Assembly: GCA_963810905.1 (NCBI GenBank)
Contig: CAWEPG010000015.1
Coordinates: 124,001-188,000 of the forward strand
DNA from: CAWBAT01 sp963810905
Lineage (GTDB): Bacteria > Acidobacteriota > Terriglobia > Versatilivoradales > Versatilivoraceae
Direction of reading: 5' to 3'
Length of the DNA: 64,000 nucleotides
The translations under genes and the position numbers were made by a program. The first letter of the stretch is position 1, and each line of letters opens with the position of its first letter. This document shows, in pieces, positions 27,733 to 35,610 of the stretch. Under the pieces are notes generated by a model. That model ran no database searches. It was not told where the DNA came from and saw nothing but the letters and a program-made list of their open reading frames with translations.

Positions 27733-28479
27733 AAAATCCTCCTTGGGCAGGATTTATCCAAGTGTAAATGATGAGTACTGAGATTTGCCGAAAGTCAAAT
27801 GTGGGCAAAGTACTTTTGCTACAAAAATATATTGCTCATGGTGCAATTTGCTTGCCATGCTTTTCACAAAAGTTCGGCACAATTGCATACAAACTGCCGA
27901 CAACGCAAGTTGTCTATTCAAAGCGTCAATGGGAAGGAGTAATGCGACGCAAGGAATGGTGCTTCCAAACTGCAATCTTCTTTGAGCAGGTATCCGCAAT
28001 GTTTACGAAGGCTTCAAGTGTAAGAATGATGATCCAATTCCCAAGAGAAAATGGCGTTACCATTTAGATGGCAGCTCTCGCTAAGAGTCCACTGAAATTC
28101 GCAGCTGGGTCGTCAGTCCGTAGCCAAGATTTGATTTTGAACTTTGAAATTCCGTTGGGGCAGATGCCCCATCAGGATTGAGGTTTCCCCCGAAGGAAAA
28201 GTTCAAGCGGATTCACCAACAATCCATTTTTCGAATCTATGGTTCAAAGCGGACTCCTCCAGTAAAACCCTGAATTAAATCTGCTCATCAAACCTGCAAC
28301 AGCTAAGGTTAACAACACACCGAAGACAGGTCTAAAAACCTTCCTGTAATATCCGATTTTCCGCCGACTTTCTGCTGGGAATCGGCCCAAGAATGCAGAC
28401 GGTGTCGGGCCTCTTCATCACTTTCCCAAAAACCCACAAAATATGGGCTGAGTGATGAGGTTCCCTACAACATTTTGCG
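27733..28479. other. Long intergenic region with small palindromes
   Basis: About 750 bp between the URO-D-like gene and the guaA promoter. Short frames here encode nothing recognisable. A 6-bp palindrome GACAAC-gcaa-GTTGTC lies at 27899-27914, and ATTGC/GCAAT and related short inverted repeats cluster at 27830-27890. These could be operator sites for the leftward URO-D-like gene. No RNA gene or riboswitch was recognised. Confidence 0.4.
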
Positions 28480-28508
28480 TTTACACCAAAGTTCCTTGGA
28501 CCTATAAT
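28480..28508 (+). promoter_or_regulatory. Sigma-70 promoter of guaA
   Basis: TTTACA (28480-28485) and perfect TATAAT (28503-28508) are separated by 17 bp. The predicted start near 28515 leaves a leader of about 24 nt, too short for a purine riboswitch. Confidence 0.75.
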
Positions 28509-28538
28509 GCGTGCTCTAATAGCAAGAGGGAGACATAA

Positions 28539-30080
28539 ATGTCTGTTAGCCATGAAACCGTTTTGGTGCTGGATTTTGGAGCTCAATATACCCAGCTGAT
28601 TGCCCGAAGAGTCCGTGAAGCTCATGTCTACTGTGAAATTCTGCCCTTTAATACGCCTCTAGACGAAATCCTGAAGCGAAAACCCAAGGGTGTGATTCTA
28701 TCGGGAGGCCCTTCTTCTGTTTATGGCGAAGATGCGCCGCATAGCGATGCGGGATTATGGTCCACTCAATTGCCTGTCTTGGGCATCTGCTATGGGTTCC
28801 AACTTTTAGCCTATCAACTCGGAGGGAAAGTTGAAAGAGCTCAGAAACGTGAGTATGGTTTGGCATCTCTCGACGTCCTGCAAGAAAGTCCACTCTTCAT
28901 AGAAGTCCCTCCCTCTTCAAAGGTATGGATGAGTCATGGCGATCACATTGCTTCACTCCCGGCGGGCTTTGAATTAGTTGCGACTTCGGCCAACTCCTTG
29001 GCCGCCGCCGAAGACGGAGAGCGACGCTTGTATGGGCTCCAGTTTCATCCCGAAGTCATCCACACCGAATATGGAAAGAAGATTATCGAGAATTTCCTCT
29101 TTCAAGCCTGCCGTTGCCGCGGGGACTGGACTCCTGCTTCGTTCGTTGAAGAGTCTGTTGCGCGAATCCGCCAACAAACCGCCGGAGGTAAAGCGATTTG
29201 TGCCCTCAGTGGCGGCGTGGACTCCACTGTTGCGGCGGTTCTGGTCGATCGGGCCATTGGGAAGAATCTGACCTGTATTTTTGTGAATAACGGGGTTCTG
29301 CGCAAGAATGAATTTTCGAAAGTCCTAGCAAATCTCCGCGAACGGCTTAATCTGCAGGTTCTTGGAGTTGATGCGAGCGAGATCTTTCTGGGCAAGTTGT
29401 CTGGCGTTGCAGATCCTGAAAAAAAAAGAAAAATCATCGGAAATACCTTTATTGAAATTTTCGATGAAGAGGCCGCCAAGTTAGGCGATGTCGACTTCCT
29501 CGTTCAAGGGACGTTGTACCCTGATGTGATCGAATCCGTTTCGGTTAAAGGCCCGTCGGCGACGATTAAGTCCCATCACAACGTGGGCGGGCTCCCAGAG
29601 CGAATGAAGCTCAAACTCGTCGAACCGCTGCGCGAATTATTTAAGGATGAAGTGCGCGCCATCGGAAAGGAATTAGGTCTTAGCGATGAGATCATTCAGC
29701 GCCAGCCCTTTCCGGGACCGGGCTTGGCTGTTAGGATCTTAGGCGAAATCACGCCGGAGCGAATTCACATTCTGCAGGAAGCCGACGAGATCGTGGTAAG
29801 TGAAATCAAACAAGTTGGGCTCTACCCCAAGATCTGGCAGTCGTTTGCTGTCCTTTTGCCTGTTAGAAGCGTGGGAGTGATGGGTGACGAGCGGTCCTAC
29901 GACTACACCGTCGCAATTCGTGCTGTTCATTCTCAGGATGGCATGACAGCCGATTGGGTCCGACTTCCCTATGATGTCTTAGAGCGTATTTCAACTAGAG
30001 TTGTAAATGAAGTCAAAGGGGTCAACCGGGTGGTCTATGACGTCAGTTCCAAGCCTCCAGCAACGATTGAGTGGGAATAG
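28539..30080 (+). CDS. guaA: GMP synthase (glutamine-hydrolysing)
   Basis: 513 residues. Converts XMP to GMP. Class I glutamine amidotransferase domain: VLDFGAQYTQLIARRVRE, oxyanion SGGPSSVY, nucleophile cysteine in VLGICYGFQLLA, and the HPEVIHTE histidine/glutamate pair. ATP-pyrophosphatase domain with CALSGGVDSTVAAVL (P-loop), and C-terminal dimerisation domain ending RVVYDVSSKPPATIEWE. Preceded by a strong promoter. The inverted repeat of an S23 cassette begins one base after the TAG stop. Confidence 0.98.
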   Translation: MSVSHETVLVLDFGAQYTQLIARRVREAHVYCEILPFNTPLDEILKRKPKGVILSGGPSSVYGEDAPHSDAGLWSTQLPVLGICYGFQLLAYQLGGKVERAQKREYGLASLDVLQESPLFIEVPPSSKVWMSHGDHIASLPAGFELVATSANSLAAAEDGERRLYGLQFHPEVIHTEYGKKIIENFLFQACRCRGDWTPASFVEESVARIRQQTAGGKAICALSGGVDSTVAAVLVDRAIGKNLTCIFVNNGVLRKNEFSKVLANLRERLNLQVLGVDASEIFLGKLSGVADPEKKRKIIGNTFIEIFDEEAAKLGDVDFLVQGTLYPDVIESVSVKGPSATIKSHHNVGGLPERMKLKLVEPLRELFKDEVRAIGKELGLSDEIIQRQPFPGPGLAVRILGEITPERIHILQEADEIVVSEIKQVGLYPKIWQSFAVLLPVRSVGVMGDERSYDYTVAIRAVHSQDGMTADWVRLPYDVLERISTRVVNEVKGVNRVVYDVSSKPPATIEWE

Positions 30081-30094
30081 AAAGGAACAAGGTA

Positions 30095-30111
30095 CAAGGA
30101 TCATGGAACAA
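30095..30111 (+). repeat. Left inverted repeat of cassette A
   Basis: CAAGGATCATGGAACAA; perfect complement at 30570-30586. Similarity continues outward to 30082. Confidence 0.85.
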
Positions 30112-30158
30112 GAGAAGTCAAAGGATTGATTTTTTGTCGGGCCTCTGAGGAAATCTCT

Positions 30159-30542
30159 ATGGGTAAAAGTGAGGCTTTCGAAGAGTTGATGGTCTGGCAG
30201 AAGTCCATGATATTAGTGACGGCGGTGTATCAAGTTTGCCAGCGTAGTTCGATTTGCAAGGATTGGGGATTGCGAGATCCGATGCAGAGAGCAGCTGTCT
30301 CAGTTCCTGCTAACATTGCAGAGGGATATGAGCGTGACAGCAAAAAGGAATTGATTCATTTTCTCAGGATTGCTAAAGGCTCAGCCGGAGAACTTCGATG
30401 CCCCTTGCGCGTTGCAAGTTCATTGAAGTATCTAGACCAAGAGGCTGCAGACAGTTTGATCAGGAGCATCTCTGAGATCTCCAGAATGTTAAGAGCTATG
30501 GCTAATTCTGTTGCCCAAAGGATTTCTACACCGAAGTGTTGA
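30159..30542 (+). CDS. Four-helix-bundle protein (S23/IVS family)
   Basis: From ATG 30159 (GAGG 9 nt upstream; the frame opens earlier at 30126) the product is 127 residues. Family signature: EELMVWQKSM, DWGLRDPMQRAAVSVPANIAEGYERDSKKELIHFLRIAKGSAGEL, here cited in parts: WGLRDPMQRAAVSVPANIAE and GYERDSKKELIHFLRIAKGS. The fold also occurs in the Avd protein of diversity-generating retroelements and in proteins coded by 23S rRNA intervening sequences; biochemical role is open. No reverse transcriptase or variable repeat is nearby. It is the sole gene of inverted-repeat cassette A. Confidence 0.9.
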   Translation: MGKSEAFEELMVWQKSMILVTAVYQVCQRSSICKDWGLRDPMQRAAVSVPANIAEGYERDSKKELIHFLRIAKGSAGELRCPLRVASSLKYLDQEAADSLIRSISEISRMLRAMANSVAQRISTPKC

Positions 30543-30569
30543 TTTTTCTATTTTCGTTTTCTTCCTGTT

Positions 30570-30586
30570 TTGTTCCATGATCCTTG
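30570..30586 (-). repeat. Right inverted repeat of cassette A
   Basis: TTGTTCCATGATCCTTG, perfect complement of 30095-30111; looser similarity runs out to 30600. Confidence 0.85.
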
Positions 30587-30629
30587 CTCCCTGTTCCTTG
30601 AACCCATTAACTTGGGGATCCAAAAGGCA

Positions 30630-33600
30630 ATGTCCAACTCCAAATTCGTCCATCTTCATCTCCACACCGATTTCAGCTTGCTCGATGGAGCTTGTGAAGT
30701 CGAGACGGTGATGAACCGGATGGCCGATCTTAAGATGCCTGCTGCCGCGATTACAGACCACGGCAACCTCTTTGGTGCCGTAAGCTTTTATGAGGCGGCC
30801 CGAAGCCGAGGCATTAAACCCATCATCGGCTGCGAAGTCTATGTCGCTAGGAACAGCCATACCGACCGGACAGCCTCTGATGGAGAAAAGACCAATCACC
30901 ACCTCGTTTTGCTTTGCGAAAATAATCAAGGGTACAAGAACCTCGTCAAGCTCGTTTCCCATGGTTTCCTGCAAGGGTTCTATTACAAGCCGCGAATCGA
31001 TAAGGAACTTCTGGCCAAACACAGTGAGGGGCTCATTTGTTTATCCGCTTGCTTGAGCGGTGAAGTGTCTTCCAATCTGGTACATGGGCAATATGAAGCG
31101 GCGAAAAAATCTGCCGGTGAGTATCTTGACATATTCGGCCGAGATCACTTCTATCTTGAAATACAGGACCAAGGGTTAGAAGCCGAGCACCGGATCAATC
31201 CCGACCTGGTCAGACTTTCACGGGAACTTCAGGTCCCTCTCGTTGCCACCAACGATTGTCACTATGTCACCAAAGAAGATTCCCGGGCGCATGAAGTGCT
31301 GCTTTGTATTCAAACCGGTAAGACCATGAGCGACAACAACCGGATGCGCTTCTCTACCGACCAGTTCTATGTGAAATCTCAAGACGAAATGATTGCGCTG
31401 TTTGGAGAGATTCCTGACGTCTTGACTCGAACACTTGAAATTGCAGAGCGCTGCGACTTTAGCTTGGAGAAGGCCGCTCAGCCCTTCCCTCACTTCGAGG
31501 TGCCACCGGACCGAACCCTTGACGAATTTTTCGAAGAGATCGTCTGGAAAGGATATGAAGGACGCCTTCCTCACCTCGCGCAAGTACAGCAGAAGGGGCA
31601 ATTGCGCCATCCTCTGAGCGTGTATCAAGAGCGCCTCACCCAGGAAATCCAGATCATCAAGCAAATGCGGTTCCCCGGTTATTTTCTGATCGTCTGGGAT
31701 TTCATCCGTTTTGCCAGACAAAATAAGATACCGGTGGGGCCCGGAAGAGGCTCTGCTGCCGGGAGCCTGGTTTCCTATTGCCTTCGGATCACGGATATTG
31801 ATCCTATCCAATACGGGCTCCTCTTTGAACGATTCCTGAATCCAGAACGCATCTCCATGCCCGACATCGATATCGATTTTTGTACGAATCGCCGTGGTGA
31901 AGTCATTAATTACGTCACTCACAAGTACGGGCGCGAAAATGTCTCTCAAATCATCACGTTTGGAACGATGGCGGCCAAGGCGGCCATCAAAGATGCTGGA
32001 CGAGCACTGGACATGCCATATGCCGAGGTTGACAAGATTGCCAAGCTGGTGCCTGCCGAACTGAACATTACCTTAGCCAAGGCGCTCGCTCAGTCTGAAG
32101 GGTTGAGAGAGCTTTCAGCCAAGGACGAACGGGTCAAGGATTTGCTCGACATCGCCAAACGTCTTGAAGGCATGGCGCGCCATGCCTCAACTCATGCGGC
32201 GGGTGTAGTCATTTCTCCGGTGCCCCTGACCGATATTGTGCCACTGCACAAGACGAACAAAGATGAAATCACGACCCAGTATTCGATGAATGATCTGGAA
32301 AAGATTGGCCTGCTGAAAATGGATTTCTTGGCTCTCACCACCTTAACCGTGTTAGATGAGGCCATCAAATTAATTGCGGAAAGAACCGGCACAACCGTCG
32401 AACTTGACCAGATTCCCATGGACGACGCCAAGACCTACGAGATCTTTTCTAAGGGCCTCGCAAACGGCATTTTCCAGTTTGAAAGCAGTGGAATGAAAGA
32501 TATCCTGCGCCGCTTCAAACCGGAAAAACTGGAAGACCTCACCGCCTTAAATGCCTTGTACCGGCCCGGCCCGATTGGCGGAGGAATGATTGACGATTTC
32601 ATCAAGCGGAAGCATGGTGAAAGGCGGGTTTCGTATCATTTGCCGGAATTGAAAGAGATTTTGGAAGAGACTCTCGGAGTCATTGTCTATCAGGAGCAGG
32701 TCCAACAGATTGCGAACAAATTGGCCGGGTACTCACTGGGGGAAGGAGATATCTTGCGCCGTGCCATGGGGAAGAAGAAACCCGAAGAGATGGCAGCCCA
32801 ACGTGAGAAATTTGTAGCAGGTGCTAGAGCTCGCGGCCTTGACCAAAAAAAGGTCACCAAGATCTTTGATCTCATGGAGCAATTCGCAGGGTATGGGTTC
32901 AACAAATCCCATTCGGCCGCTTATGCGCTCCTGGCCTATCAAACCGCCTTCCTCAAAGCCCATTACCCGGTTTGCTTCATGTCCGCTCTGCTGACCAGTG
33001 AAATCAGCAATACTGATAAGATCGTCAAATACATCAATGAATGTCGCGACCTGAGCATTAAGATTTTGCCTCCTGACATCAACATCAGCCACCTCCACTT
33101 CACTCCAGCAGAGCATGAGATCCGCTTTGGACTTGCGGCAATCAAAAATGTCGGGGCAAATGCCATTAATTCCATCATCGAAGCCCGAGAAAGGAATGGA
33201 CGCTTCACCTCGCTTTTCGACTTCTGTGAGCATGTTGACTTACGCGTGGTCAACAAGCGTGTCATTGAAAGTCTGATCAAGGCAGGAGCTCTTGACTCAA
33301 CCGGTCAGAAGAGGTCCCAGTTGTTTGCGGTAGTGGATAGAGCCATTGAGACGGCCCAAAAAGTCCAGCGGGATCGTGAGTCGGGGCAGAAAGGATTGTT
33401 TGGCATCGGAGTGAGTGTGGTTCAGGATTCTCATCCCCACGATTCAACTCCCTCTCTGCCGAACTTGCCGGAATGGGAGGAGTCCCTACTTCTTTCCTAT
33501 GAGAAGGAAACCCTCGGTTTCTATATTACCAGCCATCCTCTTTCCAAATATGTCGCTCAGTTGAAGGAGTTCGCTGCGGCAACGACTGAAACCTTAAGCG

Positions 33601-34112
33601 AATTGGAGGCCGGAAAAGAGGTATTCATTGGCGGAATCTTAACGAGTCTGCGACTACTTAAGACCAAAAAAGGTGATCGGATGGCCGTATTCCATATTGA
33701 GGATCTAACTGGATCCGTTGAAGCCGTTCTATTCCCGGAACCCTTCCAACGCTTTGAAAAGTGGCTCAAGATCGATGCCCCTTTGCTGATTAAAGGGATT
33801 CTGGACGTGGAAGACTCCGGCGCACGAAAAATCAAGACCCTTGAGGTTCAGCCCCTGGAGGGCTTCCGTGAACGCGCAGCGACTTCGGTGACCATCCGAG
33901 TCAACCTGGCCGGGATGGGTCAGAGTGGAGCGGCAAAGATCCAATCGGTTCTTAGTGGTTACCCTGGTGAAACCCGTGTCATCTTTGAACTTGAACACCC
34001 AAAGGCCTATCTGATAACCTTACGTCCGAATCAGTTCGTGAAAGTGAAGCTGGATCCACAATTTGTACAGGCAGTAGAAAACATTTGCGGGGCTGGCGCC
34101 GTGAGATTCTAA
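30630..34112 (+). CDS. dnaE: DNA polymerase III subunit alpha
   Basis: Start ATG 30630 (AAAGG just upstream; the frame opens earlier, inside the cassette A repeat) gives 1160 residues, standard DnaE. Domains: N-terminal PHP domain (VHLHLHTDFSLLDGACEVE), the polymerase palm with GPGRGSAAGSLVSYCL and the catalytic aspartates in MPDIDIDFCTNRRGEVI, fingers, the tandem HhH region, and a C-terminal OB domain (FIGGILTSLRLLKTKKGDRM). AccA follows with a 1-base overlap (TAATG). The insertion of cassette A just upstream may have changed its promoter. Confidence 0.97.
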   Translation: MSNSKFVHLHLHTDFSLLDGACEVETVMNRMADLKMPAAAITDHGNLFGAVSFYEAARSRGIKPIIGCEVYVARNSHTDRTASDGEKTNHHLVLLCENNQGYKNLVKLVSHGFLQGFYYKPRIDKELLAKHSEGLICLSACLSGEVSSNLVHGQYEAAKKSAGEYLDIFGRDHFYLEIQDQGLEAEHRINPDLVRLSRELQVPLVATNDCHYVTKEDSRAHEVLLCIQTGKTMSDNNRMRFSTDQFYVKSQDEMIALFGEIPDVLTRTLEIAERCDFSLEKAAQPFPHFEVPPDRTLDEFFEEIVWKGYEGRLPHLAQVQQKGQLRHPLSVYQERLTQEIQIIKQMRFPGYFLIVWDFIRFARQNKIPVGPGRGSAAGSLVSYCLRITDIDPIQYGLLFERFLNPERISMPDIDIDFCTNRRGEVINYVTHKYGRENVSQIITFGTMAAKAAIKDAGRALDMPYAEVDKIAKLVPAELNITLAKALAQSEGLRELSAKDERVKDLLDIAKRLEGMARHASTHAAGVVISPVPLTDIVPLHKTNKDEITTQYSMNDLEKIGLLKMDFLALTTLTVLDEAIKLIAERTGTTVELDQIPMDDAKTYEIFSKGLANGIFQFESSGMKDILRRFKPEKLEDLTALNALYRPGPIGGGMIDDFIKRKHGERRVSYHLPELKEILEETLGVIVYQEQVQQIANKLAGYSLGEGDILRRAMGKKKPEEMAAQREKFVAGARARGLDQKKVTKIFDLMEQFAGYGFNKSHSAAYALLAYQTAFLKAHYPVCFMSALLTSEISNTDKIVKYINECRDLSIKILPPDINISHLHFTPAEHEIRFGLAAIKNVGANAINSIIEARERNGRFTSLFDFCEHVDLRVVNKRVIESLIKAGALDSTGQKRSQLFAVVDRAIETAQKVQRDRESGQKGLFGIGVSVVQDSHPHDSTPSLPNLPEWEESLLLSYEKETLGFYITSHPLSKYVAQLKEFAAATTETLSELEAGKEVFIGGILTSLRLLKTKKGDRMAVFHIEDLTGSVEAVLFPEPFQRFEKWLKIDAPLLIKGILDVEDSGARKIKTLEVQPLEGFRERAATSVTIRVNLAGMGQSGAAKIQSVLSGYPGETRVIFELEHPKAYLITLRPNQFVKVKLDPQFVQAVENICGAGAVRF

Positions 34113-35098
34113 TGGCCGACGAAATTATTCCCGAACGAGAAGAAGTCGATCAGCTCGAGAAGCAAATTGAAGAATTGTCTAAGCTGATTCCTGACGACAG
34201 TACCGCGCGCGAGCTGGAGCGTCTCAAGAGACGGCTCGAAAAGCTCGGAAAAGAGATCTTTGCCAAACTGACCCCCTGGCAAAAAGTCAAACTCGCCAAA
34301 CATCCTCAACGTCCTTACGTCCTCGATTACGTCGAACTGATCTTTGAAGACTTCATGGAGTTGCATGGTGACAGGCGCTTTGAGGATGACCCGGCTATGA
34401 TTGGAGGGATGGCCTCATTTCACGGTGAGCCTTGTATGGTCATCGGGACACAGAAAGGGCGAGATACCAAACAAAAACTGTTTCGAAACTTCGGCATGCC
34501 CAAGCCTGAAGGCTATCGCAAAGCCATGCGCCTGATGAAGTTAGCAGAGAAGTTTTCCAGGCCAATTTTTTCTTTCATCGATGTGGTCGGGGCTTTCCCA
34601 GGAATTGAGGCTGAAGAACGGGGACAAGCCGAAGCGATCGCTTATAACCTGAGAGAAATGGCCCGACTGGAAGTTCCAGTGATCGTGACCATCACGGGGG
34701 AAGGCGGCAGTGGTGGAGCCTTGGGAATCGGCGTAGGGGATCGGGTTCTGATGCAGGAATTTGCCTATTATTCCGTGATTTCTCCGGAGGGTTGTGCAGC
34801 GATTCTCTGGAAAGACCAGGACAAAGTGGAAGAAGCAGCAAACGCCCTTAAAATTACATCCGCCGATCTGAAGTCGATGGGTATTATCGATGAGATCATT
34901 ACCGAACCAGACGGCGGAGCCCATAACGATTTTCCACTTGCAGCGTCCTTTCTCGATGAAAAATTAAAGCAAACTCTTGCAGAGCTCAAGTCCATCCCTT
35001 TACCCCGGCTGCTTGAAGAACGATATCGGCGATTCAGAGCTCTCGGATCGTTCCTGGAAACAGGGAAAGGGACCGGAACTGGAACAGCTTCGAGTTAG
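34112..35098 (+). CDS. accA: Acetyl-CoA carboxylase carboxyltransferase subunit alpha
   Basis: Start ATG 34112 overlaps the dnaE stop (TAATG); 328 residues. Carries out the second half-reaction of malonyl-CoA synthesis with AccD. Motifs: N-terminal coiled helix, HPQRPYVLDYVELIFEDFMELHGDRRF, GTQKGRDTKQKLFRNFGMPKPEGYRKA (cited in part), FIDVVGAFPGIEAEERGQAE and TGEGGSGGALGIGVGDRVLM. Translational coupling to dnaE is a known bacterial order. Confidence 0.97.
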   Translation: MADEIIPEREEVDQLEKQIEELSKLIPDDSTARELERLKRRLEKLGKEIFAKLTPWQKVKLAKHPQRPYVLDYVELIFEDFMELHGDRRFEDDPAMIGGMASFHGEPCMVIGTQKGRDTKQKLFRNFGMPKPEGYRKAMRLMKLAEKFSRPIFSFIDVVGAFPGIEAEERGQAEAIAYNLREMARLEVPVIVTITGEGGSGGALGIGVGDRVLMQEFAYYSVISPEGCAAILWKDQDKVEEAANALKITSADLKSMGIIDEIITEPDGGAHNDFPLAASFLDEKLKQTLAELKSIPLPRLLEERYRRFRALGSFLETGKGTGTGTASS

Positions 35099-35191
35099 GG
35101 CTTAGCGGTAGCGGGAAATAGCCCGAAATTTTTCAATGAACCTGCTTTTGCTGTCTGTTTGGGCGGCCACAGTAAAGGTTTTCTTTCATTT

Positions 35192-35425
35192 ATGAAACCT
35201 GCCATCAAGAAACTTAAAACTTGTCAATTTTCCAAGCCGATGGTCGCCGACTTCTTCGGCAAAGAGAACGCACATACACACAGATTAACCTGCGATCATC
35301 CTGAGAAGAAAATCGATTGGGAACTCGCCGTGTGCGATTCTTGCAACGTCTACGTTAACCGCAACAAACCTCCAGAACCAGAATCTCCCAAAAAGAAAAC
35401 TCGCGGCCGAAAACCAGCAAAGTAA
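35192..35425 (+). CDS. Small basic protein, unknown
   Basis: 77 residues from ATG 35192 (an earlier in-frame start at 35159 is possible). It contains HTHRLTCDH and a later CDSC, four or more potential metal ligands, and ends with a lysine/arginine tail including RGRKPAK, similar to but not a perfect AT-hook. No family recognised. It follows accA in the same direction after about 90 bp. Confidence 0.5.
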   Translation: MKPAIKKLKTCQFSKPMVADFFGKENAHTHRLTCDHPEKKIDWELAVCDSCNVYVNRNKPPEPESPKKKTRGRKPAK

Positions 35426-35447
35426 CAACAAGCGCCCACCTCTTTCG

Positions 35448-35543
35448 GGGTCGAGCGTGAGGCATCGTTGTAGCCGGGGCCGGTGGCCCCGGACAATAGG
35501 CCGGGTGGCGTGCTGAGCATTAGGTCTCGCAGGAGCTCGACCC
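35448..35543. repeat. Palindromic intergenic repeat (REP/MITE-like)
   Basis: An outer 9-bp stem (GGGTCGAGC at 35448-35456 with GCTCGACCC at 35535-35543) encloses a perfect inner hairpin, CCGGGGCC-ggt-GGCCCCGG (35474-35492). GC-rich, unlike flanks. It sits between the small basic gene and the radical SAM gene, whose ends converge here, so it could also serve as a bidirectional transcription barrier, although no T-run follows. Confidence 0.6.
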
Positions 35544-35610
35544 TCTATGAGGGCGATTGTTTGGAGGGCGGAGCGCTCCGACGCCTTCTTGGCAGCGATT
35601 GAATATTAAA

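Larger units (their letters stand above)
30082..30600. mobile_element. S23/four-helix-bundle cassette A with terminal inverted repeats
   Basis: The four-helix-bundle gene lies between two inverted copies of a low-complexity repeat built from GGAACAAGG-like units. The inner 17 bp, CAAGGATCATGGAACAA at 30095-30111 and its complement at 30570-30586, match perfectly; outward another 14 bp match at 10 positions. The left repeat begins 1 bp after the guaA stop; the right ends 30 bp before dnaE. No transposase is encoded. The layout recalls the intervening sequences of 23S rRNA genes, where an S23 gene sits on an inverted-repeat stem, but here it is between protein genes. Confidence 0.7.

Noticed and set aside
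27768..28067. 99-codon frame in the long gap before guaA
   Set aside because: No ribosome site, no family; composition like non-coding DNA.
30159..30542. Diversity-generating retroelement (Avd-like protein)
   Set aside because: No reverse transcriptase, template repeat or variable repeat nearby; the same holds at 39.1-39.5 kb.
30082..30600. 23S rRNA intervening sequence
   Set aside because: No rRNA sequence in the window; the flanks are guaA and dnaE.
31218..31949. 243-codon minus-strand frame
   Set aside because: Antisense to dnaE; composition is that of a shadow frame.
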